Assembly: GCA_012295275.1 (NCBI GenBank)
Contig: CM022665.1
Coordinates: 17,672,854-17,736,853, forward strand
Source: Chrysomallon squamiferum
Taxonomy: Eukaryota > Mollusca > Gastropoda > Neomphalida > Peltospiridae
Length of the DNA stretch: 64,000 nt
Direction: 5' to 3'
The first letter of the stretch is position 1, and each line of letters starts with the position of its first letter. Both the position numbers and the translations under genes were made by a program. The notes under the pieces are model-generated. The model saw nothing but the letters and a program-made list of their open reading frames with translations, had not been told where the DNA came from and ran no database searches. This document shows positions 1 through 13,832 of the stretch, piece by piece.

Positions 1-125
1 GTTATGTGTTCTGATTTTTTTGTTCTGTTTTTAGGTTGTTGTTTTGTTTTTTTGTTTTTTGTATTTATTTTCTTTGTTTTGTTTGTTTATCATTTACAAA
101 CTACATGTATTACTGATATTTGTAG

Positions 126-135
126 TAGATGTAGC

Positions 136-176
<41 letters not shown>

Positions 177-375
177 GAGTGATAATAATAATAATAATAA
201 TAATGATAATAGTGATAGTAGTAATATTAATATTAGTAATTGTAGTAATAATAACAGTAGATCTAAATACAACAATAGTAACAATAATACTAATAATATT
301 CAAAGCAACAAAATGAGAAAAGAAGTGATCCAAAAATTTACACACACACACACACACACACTTGTAGACAGTCAC
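126..375 (+). repeat. Microsatellites: (AGT)n, (AAT)n and (AC)n
   Basis: A perfect AGT run from about 132 to 175, imperfect AAT/AGT from 181 to 300, and CA at 340-360. ORFs here are polySer, polyAsn or polyLeu and are not genes. From 376 to 1165 I see nothing but A+T-rich unique-looking sequence. Confidence 0.9.
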
Positions 376-1165
376 AAAACCATAACACCTATATATCCCC
401 TCTCAGATACATCAACACTGAATATATAATACATTAAACACTGTTTACAAGGACAGATTGTATTACTGTTGTTTCTTGTTTGTTTTTTCTTTTTTTCAAA
501 GTTGCCAGATGTAGAATCATGAAATCACTGAGTCTATGAGTTTTGTCTTTACTTTGTTTGTTGATAAACATCTCTGTAAGCTTTTCTCAAACTTAACCTT
601 CTCATACATCTTTCTTTTTCTTCCTTTACATGAACATACTGAACAAAATAACAATCCAGAAACCTCACCCCCTCCCAATAAACTTTAGCCCTGTTTGTTG
701 CTGTCAGCTGATAATGTTTCCTTAAACATTTCACAATATCACAGAGAAGTCAAAGTTGTAGTTCTGTTCTGGATTATTTCCCATTCCAAACAGAGTGCTA
801 CATAATTTGCCAGCAAATGTCTTGATCCATTCAGTTCAGTTAATCAAAATCAGTTTATATTCCATTCCAAAAAGCACTCCTTAACTTGCTAGCAGATGTC
901 TATGGGAAGGCATATTTAATAAATCCCTACACTGCTAATGAACAACATTAGACCACGTAATGATTAAATCACTTTAGATTTTAATTTCCCTGTTCTAACA
1001 TGTGCTGTACATTATGGCATTAAAGGCAAAGGATTGTGATTTCATAACTATGGGCATGTACATATAAACAAACCCTTGTTGCTATGTGTAACCTCTGAAG
1101 TGTTTACAAGTTATGCTCATTGTTATTATTCAAAATGACATACCAATATCTGGCAGTCGGTAATA

Positions 1166-1352
1166 TTATATGTGTTTGGTGTGTTTGATCTGTTTCATGT
1201 GTTTGGAGTGTGTGAATTGTTTGATGTGTTTTATGTGTTTTGTGTGTTTGATGTATGTGATGTGTTTTATTTGATTGATGTGTTTGGTGTGTTTATTGTT
1301 TTTGATGTGTTTGATAGGTTTGGTGTGTTTGGTGTGTTTGATGTATTAGACT
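1166..1352 (+). repeat. 9 bp tandem repeat, consensus GTGTTTGRT
   Basis: About 20 imperfect copies, read on the + strand as repeating Val-Phe-Asp/Gly. Being a multiple of three, it gives a spurious 102-codon ORF. Nothing is seen in 1353-1619. Confidence 0.8.
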
Positions 1353-1619
1353 TGTTTTCTTCCACTGTCAGGATAATGCATATCCTGCCCCACACTAAAC
1401 TATCAACCACATTTCTCCCACTTACACCCACTCTGTCACTCATCAAATTTACACACACCCACAAGTGCAAACAGTTTTAGTGTAACTTTACAAGATTATT
1501 GGTCCCCACTGCAGTTTGGATTTTTGTTTGTTTGTTTGTTTGTTCTTTTTTTTTCACTTAGCTTTAACATAATAAAATTTTCCTCTTTTTACATCATTCA
1601 TTAATCCTTCATCAGCCAG

Positions 1620-2973
1620 TATTGTTATTATTATTACTATTATTATTATCATTATTACTGCTATTATTATTATTATTACTATTATTATATTGTTTCTGTA
1701 CTATTACAATAACCATCATCATTACTGTTATCACCATTATCATTATCAGTATCATCATTATTAACATTTGCATCATTATTATTACACTTTCAAATTTTAA
1801 CTTTATTTATTTATTTATTTACTTATGTGTTTATTTATTTATTTATATATTTATTTATTTATTTGTTCATTATATCTATTTTTTACATTATTTATTTTTT
1901 TGTTATTTATTTTATTTTATTTCTTTTTATTATTTATTATTATTTTTTTGTTCTAAGGTTATAAAATTGTAGATTATTAGCAGTTGATAAACAGATGACA
2001 CATTGCTCCAGGTAAAAACAATTTACCTGTAACAAGATGTCCCAATTTGATCCAGAGTGTTATGCTTTAGGCTCATGAAAAAGTTGGTGACAAACCTTTA
2101 ATTTCTTTTTTGACACTTCTGGTTTACTGGTACATTTTGTTTCTGTGTATTTCATATGCATAGATAAAGACAGACAGATACAAACACTATCTATCTATCT
2201 ATATGTTTGTGTGCGTGTGCGTGTGTGTGTGTGTGTTTGTGTGGGTGTGGGTGTAAAAATAAGCATGTACAAACACACATATAAACATCCACATATACAA
2301 ATACACGTGTGTGTCTATACATAAGTATATATGCATGCATACATACAAACATGCATGTATATATATATATCTACAAAATATATATCTTATGTATCTACAA
2401 ACATACACTGTGTGCATGTATATCTATGACATGAAAATATATATATTAAAACAAATCTCTATAAAACAAGACTGAACACAGAATTACATTAAGACTGTGT
2501 ACCAACATTCAGTCACAAAACATCACTTAGGCTTTAAAACGTTAGCTCCAAGATGGGCAAAAAAATAGGCTTTGTCCAACCTTGTAGATTTGTTTATCCA
2601 GGAAACATTTGTTAAAGTTGAGTCTGGCTGACAAATACCTGACATTGCTCATGCATTTCAAAACATTGATTACCTTCGTCTGATTACCTTTCTTCTACCT
2701 GGACAGATCTTTGTACAAATTGTAACTGTGGTGTTAAAAACAACAACAACAACAGTATGTCTTCATGTCTGTTTGTACTCCTGAAGGAAACACAGAGTTA
2801 AACTTGAATTGGTGTGTCTTTTATAGTATGTGTTTACTTGATTATATACGTAGATACATAAATACTTAAATATACATACATACATACATACATACATATA
2901 GATGTATATATATATACAAACATACATACATACATACATACATACATACAAACATACATACATACACACACAA

Positions 2974-3005
<32 letters not shown>

Positions 3006-3328
3006 CCACACACACATAACGTTGTCTTGATGGCCAAACAATAAGGTTGTCAGCAGTATCTGACAGGTTTGTGAGGTTGTGATTGGACTTTGTCCTCCTG
3101 TGCCAGTGTGTTCCCAAATATTTTCTGTGTGCAGAGTCTAATCAGACGTACATACGACAGACAATATTCAAAATCTTAAAATACATATTCGCAAATGTAC
3201 TGTATATGCATACCTATACTAAGATAAAGAAACATAAACTCAGACAATAAGAAGTATGTATGTATATATATATACACACACACACACACACTAGACATAT
3301 ATATATATAGAGATAGATAGATAGATAC

Positions 3329-3363
<35 letters not shown>

Positions 3364-3475
3364 TAGATATAGACAGTTATAGAGACAGATAGAGAAACAA
3401 ACAGACAGGTAGAGGGATAGGTAGATAGATAGATAGGTAGGTAGGTAGGTAGATAGATAGATAGATAGATAGATA
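1620..3475 (+). repeat. Microsatellite cluster: ATT, TTTA, TG/CA, ATAC, TA, GATA
   Basis: ATT runs at 1620-1760, TTTA at 1800-1960, TG/CA with TATA at 2185-2420, ATAC then TA at 2860-3005, CA at 3270-3292, GATA at 3307-3475. Between them (1966-2180, 2421-2840, 3016-3235) the sequence is A+T-rich without recognisable genes. Confidence 0.85.
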
Positions 3476-3734
3476 ATATTATTAAATTAGGAGGTTCTGT
3501 TTGTGAAGATCTAACAATGAGAGGTGTCAGAATTTTAATATTTCTCAAACTGGTGATTTGTTTCTTTTTGTTGCACAGTTCACACTTAACACAATCTTGT
3601 CAAGTCAAATTTTTGTTTATTTTGGAGACAGTAACAAACAGAAACCTGCCAATATTTCTGTTTTATCACACTCTGAGTGCAAACCAAGAAATTATCTGAC
3701 AGAGAAAGAGTCCAAAGATAATTATTTTGGACAA

Positions 3735-4085
3735 AGTGATGCAAAAGTTATTTTGCACTAAAATACATTTCTAAGGAGAGTCAACTGGGATTTAGTGCAA
3801 TATTAGTTCATGCAAAAGTACATTTTGAAATAGAAAAATATTAATTCACACAAAAATATATTATGAAATAGTGCAAATTTATTTCACATATAAGTATACT
3901 CTGAAATAGTGCAAAAATATTTCACACTAAAATACACTGAAATAATGCAAAATTATTTCACACAAACATATGTTATAAAATAATGCAAATTTATTTCACA
4001 GGATAGTACATTATGAAATATTGCAAATTTACCACACATTGAACAGACTTTGAAACAGTGCAAATTATTTCACACAAAATGTTAA
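3735..4085 (+). repeat. Tandem repeat of about 38 bp, about nine copies
   Basis: The unit reads GAAATAGTGCAAATTTATTT followed by CACACAAAAGTACATTAT, with 10-25 percent divergence by eye. Best copies start near 3863, 3902, 3939 and 3977. No ORF crosses it. 3476-3734 and 4086-4405 hold nothing I can name. Confidence 0.75.
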
Positions 4086-4409
4086 AAATAAATGATTAAT
4101 TTGGTGCATCAGTTTAAACCTTCTATAACTGAGTTTGCACTTCAAATATTGAAATAAAAATAAAAAGAAATAGTATTTGTTTAATGAGATATTTTGTACA
4201 AGTATGTATTCACTTCCCTTCAGCTTAACACCCTCCATTCAGACCAGTTTATTAAACACTGATGTTGATTTAATTCATCATGGGACAGTTGAAGATCCTG
4301 ATTAGATCCCTTTAATACTGCAGAATGAGACAGCTTACACATTTTTACATTTGTTAGGTGTCAAATATGCTCTGGTATAATTTTATAACACATACCACTG
4401 AATGAATGA

Positions 4410-4452
<43 letters not shown>

Positions 4453-5199
4453 AAATATATATATGTATGTATGAATGTATATCATTGTGTATGTGTCTAA
4501 GTAAATATACATATGTATGAGTGTATATATATATATATATATATCTATGTATATATATGTGTTTGTGTTTTGTGTGTGTGTGTGTGTATAAACACACACA
4601 CATGCATATGGATACAGAAATGCATACATATATGTGTGTGTGGTGTGTATGTGTGTGTGTGTTTTATCAAATATCTCTCTGAACTTTAACTTCTGTTGTA
4701 AAAACAACACAACTATGTTCATGTCAGTCATATCTGAACCACACATCAGATGTTGCTGCAGATGTTGCTACAACAGTTTATGATGGCTGTAAAATATAGA
4801 GTTTCTCTAACACTGTTTTAGTTACAAACCTAGGCCACTGTGTATTATTCTTTAGATATTTTTTAATTCTATATCTTTTTTTATTTTGTTCTAGATAGTT
4901 CTGTTTTTGTTTTTTTTTGTTGTTTATTTTTGATTTTTATTTAGGATATTTGTGTCCTGACTTTTATTCTTTATACAGCATATTTTTAAATGCTATATAT
5001 ATATACATATTGTTTTGCTTCTCTTTTTAAACTTATTTTTGAAATCTGATTAATGATATTTGTGTATGCTATTTTAAATTATTTTAATTAGGCAAAAAAG
5101 AGCATGATGTATGGATGGACTGTGTATGTTTGATACCTTTACATTCATACCTATATACACTCATATGTATCTAAACATATATTTTACTATATGAATGGA

Positions 5200-5233
<34 letters not shown>

Positions 5234-6160
5234 ATGGTATTGTTTATATGTACAACTAGATATGTGTTTATTAAATTTGGATGTATGTATGAATGTGTGT
5301 GTGTGTGTATTAGTAGAGCAAACATAACTTTTCCATTGACATTTTGAATAAATCATCAGCAGTGAAGTTGTTGTCACTCAGATCAGTTGCCATGACAACA
5401 AAGCTGTGTCCAGTGCTGTTGACTAGAAGGTACTTTTAGAATGTAATGGATAATTCTGGAAAAACAACCTGTTGTGCATCTGTCAGTGGATAGTTTTTTA
5501 TCAAGTAAATTTAGAGAAATGATATGTGTTTAGGTAGATGTTTCAGATGTATCTCTACAAGGTTTGATATATGCAATATCTATTTCATAACTAATAATTA
5601 TATTGGGTGTATATGTGTGTGACTTATGGTTATTAGGTATTTAATGTTTGTTTTTTCTAACACATTTTCTTGTTTTTCTGCACTTGCTTTTTTGTTTTAT
5701 TTATTGCTTTCATATTTTGTTGTTTAAAATTACCTCTCTATATATATCAATTAATACTATTTTAACCTAATGAAGCTTTTCAAAATAGAAATATTTTACT
5801 ATTTTTTTAATCACATCTTTTGAAATAGCCAATGGTCAGATAGAGGATTATGTTGTGAACATCACAATCATAAATGAGTTTATTTATTTTACCTGTGTTA
5901 CCTGCATCATTCAGTGTGTACAGGTAATTAATTTGTGTTGTTTTATTAACACACTACCTGCAGCGCCTTCTTTCTTACCTCCATTAGATAATATATATAT
6001 ATCATTTGTTATTATATATGTATGTATATCTGTCTGTATGTGTGTGACTGTGTGTATGTGAGTGTGTATATGTGTGTATGTGTATACTTACATATGTATG
6101 TATATATATATATATATATATACGTATGTGGGTATATATGTTTGTGTGTGTGTGTGTGTA
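4410..6160 (+). repeat. TG/CA and TA microsatellites, with unique A+T-rich sequence between
   Basis: TG at 4411-4450, TA at 4527-4545, a TG/CA palindrome at 4571-4602, TG at 5203-5233, mixed TATG/TG at 5990-6160. Between 4670 and 5200 and between 5300 and 5985 the DNA is T-rich and carries no supported gene. Confidence 0.8.
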
Positions 6161-6639
6161 TAAGAGGCTATGTACTGTTTTAGAAACAGATCAGTTATTA
6201 AGATAACATGGCTGCCTCTGTCCAAGTTGGAAAAAACTGGTTGATTTGACAAGTGTGACAAGTGAAATTGGGTTTATACAATTTTATATAACCTATTTTG
6301 TACCTGCACTAGCAGTAATACAAAAACAGTTGCAGCAAAATATTAAGTAAAATCTCTGCTCACAAGATGTAGATACCTAAACTATCAGATTGCTTTTCGT
6401 GTGTAATTATGTATACAGATGGGACGATGATGCATTAATGTAACTGAACTAATTCTGAAAAATAATTTGAAACTTTTGTACCCACCTACCTACACATGTT
6501 TCTGTGGATTATGTAAATCACATTGAGATCTATCTGGTATAGAGACACAGTTATCTACAATACATACATATTTCTCACAGTGGATATTGGTGTTTATATT
6601 TACATACTCGTACATAATATAAATATATTTTACAATGTC

Positions 6640-6960
6640 CAAAAAAAGACAAAAATAAAATCGATAAATAAAAAAAACAAAAACAATAAAAAAAAATAAA
6701 TTTTGAAATGTCCAAAAAAAAATAAAAAATAAAAAATAAATAAATGAAAAAAAAAAATAAAAAAAAATAAATAAATAAATGAAATGAAATAAAATAAATA
6801 AAAATAAATAAATAAATAAAAGTAATAATAAAATAAAAATAATTCAAAAAGAGAGGAGAAAATATGTTTCTTTTCACATACAGATACAGTTTATAAAGAC
6901 ATTTTAGTTCCAAAAAATAATAATAATAATAATAATTTTAAAAATAGAGCAGAGAAAACA
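6640..6960 (+). repeat. AAAT-type microsatellite
   Basis: Imperfect AAAT/AAATA repeats, with AAT at 6916-6936. The antisense ORF across it is Phe/Ile/Tyr low-complexity and is discarded. 6161-6639 and 6961-7500 contain no supported feature. Confidence 0.8.
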
Positions 6961-7499
6961 TTTTAAAAAATTAATAAAAAAAGGAAACTAGAATTACAAA
7001 ATAGATCTAGATTTTATATTCACAAACAAAATTTGTTTAAACAGAGCAAAATGGGAAATTTGACATTTGCATTCAACAACAAAAGAAAACTTTGATAATA
7101 TGACAAATTAAACAAATAAACAACAACAAAAATACACTAAAAAAACTAACTAAAAAGAAACAAAACTAATGTGACTCATATGATATTAAGGACTGATAAA
7201 TAAATTACAGTGAAATAAATGTTTTTTATTTTTATTTACTTTTCTATATGTGGTATTTATGGAGTTTGTTTATAAAACTTGCTTATACTGTGCTTCAACA
7301 TGTCTTTTTGTTTCTGTTGTTATTTCTATACCTAGAATTAAAAAGGTATTTTTTAAAAGCTTTTTTTATTTAATATTACAGAAACAGAGCAAAATAAATG
7401 TCAGTTTTTATGTAAATCAGAAATTTTATCTCACTTTGGTTTTGTTTGGGGGTACTTTTGTTATTTTGTTATCTGAAATTAAAATATGTATATCATTTT

Positions 7500-7985
7500 A
7501 AACAAACAGTACACACATGTGCAGTCAGATATATTATAAACAGACAAACAAACAGTGACAGAAAGATACATACATATATTCAAACATACATACATATACA
7601 CAGACATACACACATACTGAGTACACCCACATTAACATAAACATACACACAAACACATAAACTGAATACACATTAACATAAACATATACATACACACACA
7701 CACACCCATCCAGTGAATACACATTAACAAACATATACACAGTATATATATGCATTAACATAAACATATTATATACACATATAGACAATGTATACATGTT
7801 AACATAAACATATAATATACATACATACAGTGTACATACACTAATATTTAATCATTAATATAAAGATATAGACACATACATACAGTGTACATACATTAAA
7901 TTTAAACATTAATATAAACATACAGACAAATGCACATATACATACAGAGTACACACAGACAGACACACACACATATAAAGCCACA
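7500..7985 (+). repeat. Tandem repeat with ACATTAACATAAACATA core
   Basis: A CA/TA-rich array in which ACATTAACATAAACATA recurs about every 50-60 bp (for example 7630, 7671, 7755, 7798). It grades into plain ACATAC repeats. 7986-8389 holds nothing recognisable. Confidence 0.65.
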
Positions 7986-8389
7986 CATGTAGATGTAATA
8001 ATTTTTGTTTCTTTGACGATTTTTCACCACATTATTTAATATAACAACAAACTAATTAATAGTCACAAATGATAAATACATGATGGTGGATATTTTTAAT
8101 TATATATAGTAATCACCAACCAAAATAGTGAATTTATCCACAAGTCTTATATCCAGCATATAGCAAAAATATCTTTGACCTTCTCTTTCTATTTATCTAC
8201 CTGTTAATATCTTTTCCTCAATTTCCACCATCAACATAATTACAGACATTTATAAATTGTTGTAAACCCAGATAAGGCCTCAATTAATTACCCCTGATGT
8301 ATGTGGATCTACATATAATATAGCTGATAAGTATTTTGGTTTGGTGGTAGATGTGTGTGTGTGTGTTTGCAAAGAGTCATGGGATTGAT

Positions 8390-8574
8390 AGAGTAATGCA
8401 TGCCAGTGAGTTGTGTCATTGTACAGACGAGAAACTTTTTCTTTGTTGTCTGCTCTCTGATTACAGCTGTATTTTTACCTGTCAGTGACTGAGACGTTTA
8501 TTCTTCACTTTTTTGTTGCCTGGATTGTTTTATTCTTTTCATAATGTTTAATGGATTTTGTTTTACTTGTCGAA
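8390..8574 (+). other. Candidate non-coding first exon ending at a perfect splice donor
   Basis: This stretch is less repetitive and richer in G+C than its surroundings. It ends in CGAAG followed by GTAAGT, a textbook donor starting at 8575. A short ORF starting ATGGATTTTG at 8551 runs into the donor. Spliced to the acceptor at 20124 it would stay open up to TGA 20220-20222, so it would be an upstream ORF and not part of the SHANK protein. There is no TATA box or initiator I would trust, so the left edge is arbitrary. Transcript evidence is lacking; this may be chance. Confidence 0.25.
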
Positions 8575-10049
8575 GGTAAGTCATTTAATTTTTTTTACAA
8601 ATATCACTATTTATTGGTAAATGTTATATGAGTTGTTCATTTTAATAAGTTTATTTGGTACCTATGTTAAAATATATACCATTTATTCTCTTTATGTTTT
8701 AATAGGTTTGTTCGGTACATAAGTTCAATAATTTATTTAGTTTTTTAATAACTAAATATTATACTTTTATTTTATTTTAATTTTATTTATTTGTTTGTTT
8801 GTTTGTTTGTTTGTTTGTTTCTTTATTTTTTTTTTTTTTTTTTGTTTTAATTTAAATATATATTACACTTTGTACTTTTTAAAGTTTTAACAAAACCTAT
8901 ATAAATTAAACAGTGCACTAGGTTCAATATCATTTTTTATTTATTTAATTATAATCTCTTGCTTCATGTCACAATATTAATGGATTTGTAGATTAAGTGT
9001 ATACACTTAAACACTTATAGCAGACTTACTGAACTTTGTTCATTAGTAAGTTTGTAAGATTATATTTTATTGTTTTCTTACAAATGTAGGTTATTTAAAG
9101 TTGTTTTAGTTATTCTAAAATAGTGATTTATTTTTCATTGTCAGCCTAACATAATTAAATAAATAAATAATTTTTGTATCTGTGAAATGGAGATGAAGGG
9201 AATTTAACTTTTTTTTTTTTTGGTGGATTTTCAGATTTCTTTTTTAATTGTTTTTGTGACTAAATGAAAAATATTTTATGAGAACAGTTTTTAATGACTA
9301 TAATTTAGTTTCTTTTCCATTGTAAACAAAGATTGTTTTATGTAAGTGTTTTATTTAGATGGATGATTAAAATAATTTACTGTTTCGGTGTTGTCAGTTT
9401 ATAAAATATATAATATTATCTATTAATATCTGCTAAAAATGTATTCTTTATATAATTTTTTATTTCATTAACGGAGAATCATTTTTTCTTTTTTTTAAAT
9501 TGCATCTTAACTTTATTATTTCAAAAATATATCTAAAAGTATAACTTCATTATTAATTAATTTGACAGTTATTGACTCCACAGTTTCATTTTATTCATTG
9601 GTAAAAATAAAGTGTGGGTAAGATCAGTTCGTTTCAACTGTGTGTCATATGACAGAGGTGCACATTCCATTGCACATTGTGATGAAAATGTCAAAGATCA
9701 CAATGATCCATTCTCATAACTTCAAATTCAAACTCGTGCATAAAACTAGGTGAGATTTGAGTTGTGTGTAAATCTATTTTTTTTCTTTTGTTTGGTTTTT
9801 GTTTTGTGTTTTTTTTTTTTTTTTGATAATTAATTTTATTTTGAAAATTTCACTCATTCACTGAAATGATCATGACTTCTACATTTTTAAAAATAATATC
9901 CATCCTGAAATTTATTATCATTGCTTCCTGCCATTAAAATACATTTTTAAAAAGCATTTTATTAACATTTGCTAAGGGATATGTTTTTATTCATCCCAGC
10001 CTTGAAAACAAAATAAATAACCAGTAGATAATAAATAGTTATATCTTTG
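8575..10049 (+). other. A+T-rich intronic or intergenic sequence, no gene seen
   Basis: Follows the candidate donor. Contains a GTTT run with poly-T at 8790-8845 and poly-T at 9208-9222 and 9808-9824. No coding-like frame on either strand. Confidence 0.6.
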
Positions 10050-10069
10050 TGTATTTCAAATGAGGAACT

Positions 10070-10470
10070 TACATTGATTATAGGAACATGAAGATGTACT
10101 GGTTTCAAATCATAAAATATATATCCAGTATTTTGCATAGGAGGTACAAAAATATTAACCTGGCCCTGAAATGAATCCTATAGATATATTTAACCAATAT
10201 ATATATATATATATATATTAAAATGTAGAATGTATGTTGGTTATAGAAATAGAAAGATGTTTTGATTTCAAATCATAAAATATATATCCATTATTTTGCA
10301 CAGCAAGTACATAGTACATATATAGCATGTATGTCTTATTAATTTGGCCCTGAAATGAACCCATAAATATATATAACAAATGGATATATATTTGCATATG
10401 TTAAAATGTGGAATGTACACTGGTTATAGAAACAGGAAGATGTTTTGATTTCAAATCATAAAATTACCTC
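10070..10470 (+). repeat. Tandem repeat of about 165-185 bp, three copies
   Basis: The shared block GATTTCAAATCATAAAATATA recurs near 10106, 10264 and 10447. Each copy is preceded by GGTTATAGAAACAGGAAGATG-like text and is followed, in the first two, by TGGCCCTGAAATGAA. Confidence 0.75.
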
Positions 10471-10816
10471 ATTACTCATTTTGTGTCTGATCTGAGCCAA
10501 ACACGAGTTTGAAAACATTTCTGTTAATTAGCAATTAGTTGAAACAGCAAAATGTATAAAATCCACTGACATTAATAATGAATGATGCATTTTTCTCTAG
10601 ACTGTAGAACATAAATTTTAGTAATATTTTAGAATATATTAATTTTTAAAATCAATATTTTCTATAACAAAATATATGTATAAATTGCAATAAAGAATGA
10701 CAAGTTTTTCACCAAAATGTAGAGCATAAATTTTAAAAATACTTTAGAAAATATTATTTATTAAATCCAGTTTTGGAATACATGGTTAATTTTCTGAAAC
10801 AAAGAAATGTGTAAAG

Positions 10817-11135
10817 TTTCAAGGAAAATTCTCTGGTATTATTTAAGAAACAAAAAAAATTCTTCATCAAATGGTACCAGTAATTTTCTTCACCATTGTT
10901 ATACATTTCAAGAAATATCCAGTGCTCTGGTATGTTTTAAGAAAAATTTACGTCATCGCAAAGTAGGTAATGTTCATCACCACTATTATATGTTACAAGG
11001 AATATTCAATGGTCTGGTATTTTCTAAGAACAATTCTTTCATCATAAGGAAGTTATTTTTATCATCACTGTTATACGTTTCAAGGAATATTCAGTTCTCT
11101 GGCATCCTTTAAGAAAAAATTTCTTTCATCTGTAC
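10817..11135 (+). repeat. Tandem repeat of about 86-90 bp, four copies
   Basis: Units start TTTCAAGGAATATTCAGT.. then CTCTGGTAT..TTAAGAA and end CACCATTGTTATA. Copies start near 10817, 10907, 10991 and 11077. They create a spurious 101-codon ORF. Confidence 0.8.
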
Positions 11136-11500
11136 CACTGAAGGTCACTTTCATGTTTATTTTAAGGTATTTTTATTAAAACAGCCAATGAACACTGCAG
11201 TCAGAGACCAAATATCAACTTTAACCTTCTTAAAAGATTAGTTTTGAACATGAAATCTGAGGAAATGAGATTCTAACAGGAGTGTGTTTATTTTCACAGT
11301 CCAGTACGTGGTCAACATCAACACCTTGACCAGCCTCAAATATAGGAAGTAGGAATGTTGGACATTTTCGTTTTTTCAAAATTAGAAACGAAAAATGTCA
11401 ATCTAATTATACATTGTTAGGAATTTGTTCATTCTAAAATTGACTGTACATATTTTAAAAATTAGTTGTAACAGCAAAATGTGAGTAAATGTGAGTCAGC

Positions 11501-11551
<51 letters not shown>

Positions 11552-12174
11552 GTATGTTTGTAAATATAAATTAATAACATGTTTCAATGCATAAATGTTT
11601 GGGTGCATTTATACCAGTGAATACATACATATGGATGGATAGGCAATTAGTTATGTCTGTCTGTCTGTCAAGGTGTGTTTGTGTGTGATATGTATGTGTT
11701 TATATGTATATGTGTTAGTAGTTATATGTCTGTAAGTGTGTCTGGGTGTCTGTATTAGTGTGACACTAAGGTGACTGAAGTGCAATGATATCTTACCTAT
11801 TTTAAGTACAGAAGGTTCTGGATAAAGCATACTAATGCACTCTTTAGTCCATTTCCCATTCCAACCATACAGTGAAAATGAATTGCTGGTTAGAATGTAG
11901 GTAGGTCATCATATACTTTGTGAACGAATCATTTACCTGATATTTGACATACCTGTGTTAATCTGTTAATAATCTTTCTTATCTCACAATATTTATTTAT
12001 TTCTCCAAGTTATATTATGTCAACATGCCTAAACTTGAATATGTAGGCACTGAAGTTTCTGAAAAAAAAAAGTAAAAAATTTAGAAAATATTTTTGAAGT
12101 CAAATTCTGATTCACCTTTGACATTTTATATATATATATGTGTGTGTGTGTGGTTGTGTATATGTATGTATGTA

Positions 12175-12220
<46 letters not shown>

Positions 12221-12393
12221 CATTAATACATATGTATACACACACATCTACATCCACACAAACATATACACACTCACATACATAAACACACACATACATA
12301 CATACATACATATATATATATGTATGTATGTGTATATATATATATATGCCTATATAATGTATGTATTTGTGTGTCTTTATGTATATGTCATGC

Positions 12394-12455
<62 letters not shown>

Positions 12456-13067
12456 TTATTTATGTATATATGTATATTTATGTATATGTGTATTTATTTA
12501 TGTACATGCATTTGTAGAAATATACCTATATCAATGTATGTGACTAACTGTGAGATTTTCTGTATGTTAATATATGTAAGACAATCTTCCAGTACATATT
12601 CATGAAGATTACTTAAACTAGTTAAAGTTCAACATTTTACCTCTATCACTTTTTTTTCTAATTATTTATTATTCACACCTGTGTATGTAGGTAATCTAGA
12701 AGAGACATTCTAAATCAGGTGTTAATCTGCAGACTGAAATTCCAGGAGATAAAAGCCATTTGTAAAGTTTTGATAAATAATTCTGTTTGTTTTGGGATCT
12801 GACAACTGTAGACTAACCAGTCTATCTGTAGTCACACCTGTAACAAAGGTAAATAAATTTGTCTGTGCTGACTTTTAAATATGAACAATTTACATTTTAT
12901 TCTGCAACAATGTTGTTTTTTTAAAGAAAAAAAAAGATTAAAAAACATGTGGGGTGTGTGTATGTTGACTAAGGCTTCATAAATGTTGTATGTGTTATAT
13001 ATATATATACATATATGTGTTTTTGTATATATGTATATGGGTGTGCATACATATGTGTGTGTGCGTG

Positions 13068-13120
<53 letters not shown>

Positions 13121-13734
13121 TGTATCACTGGAACGATTCTCCTCAACACTTCAGTTTGTTTAATTCCTAATCCAGACAGTGCTGCATGATTGTTAATCAA
13201 AGTTTATGGTATGAGCTGTCATGTTACGTTTATGCAAATAAATTATTTATTGCCTCATTCCTTTCAGTTGATAAGGACAGTTTATCTGTTCATTCTATAC
13301 TGTCAATTTTTTTGGTCAGTGAATCACATTAACTATACTTTATCATTACAAAAACAAACAAAAAATTAAAACCAGAAAAATCTCTCAATATCTTATAAAA
13401 TAACTATTTTGCATTTCTGATAAACATTTTTTATTTTTTTCTCTCTTTGTTTGATTTTTTATCAAATATATCATGACGTACCTACATTTTCATAGTTTAG
13501 GTATATAAAAATGTAAAACATCAACAACTTTAACATAGTCTCGTTTTGTTTACACTATTATGTTTACAGTGTTTTCACTGTTTACTGAAGTGTTTACATT
13601 GTTGATAAGAAAGGTGGATATAGCTGTAAAATCGTTTTGTTTACCTACTTACTGCTAGGTCACATACATGTACATTATGTTTTGAGAATTTATTGTCAGT
13701 ACAGCAAATCAAAAACTTCTGTGTATGACATATA

Positions 13735-13770
<36 letters not shown>

Positions 13771-13784
13771 TGTATGTATGTATG

Positions 13785-13832
<48 letters not shown>

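Noticed and set aside
94-375. Long ORFs of polySer, polyAsn, polyLeu, polyIle or Tyr-Ile/Val-Cys composition here and throughout the window
   Set aside because: They are translations of AGT, AAT, ATAC, TATG, CA and TA microsatellites in multiple frames on both strands; none has a domain or splice context.
549-734. Minus-strand 61-codon ORF with mixed composition
   Set aside because: Short, no recognisable family, no codon bias and no splice or promoter context; chance ORF.
10807-11112. 101-codon + strand ORF
   Set aside because: It runs across four copies of an 86-90 bp tandem repeat; the protein is only the repeat read through.
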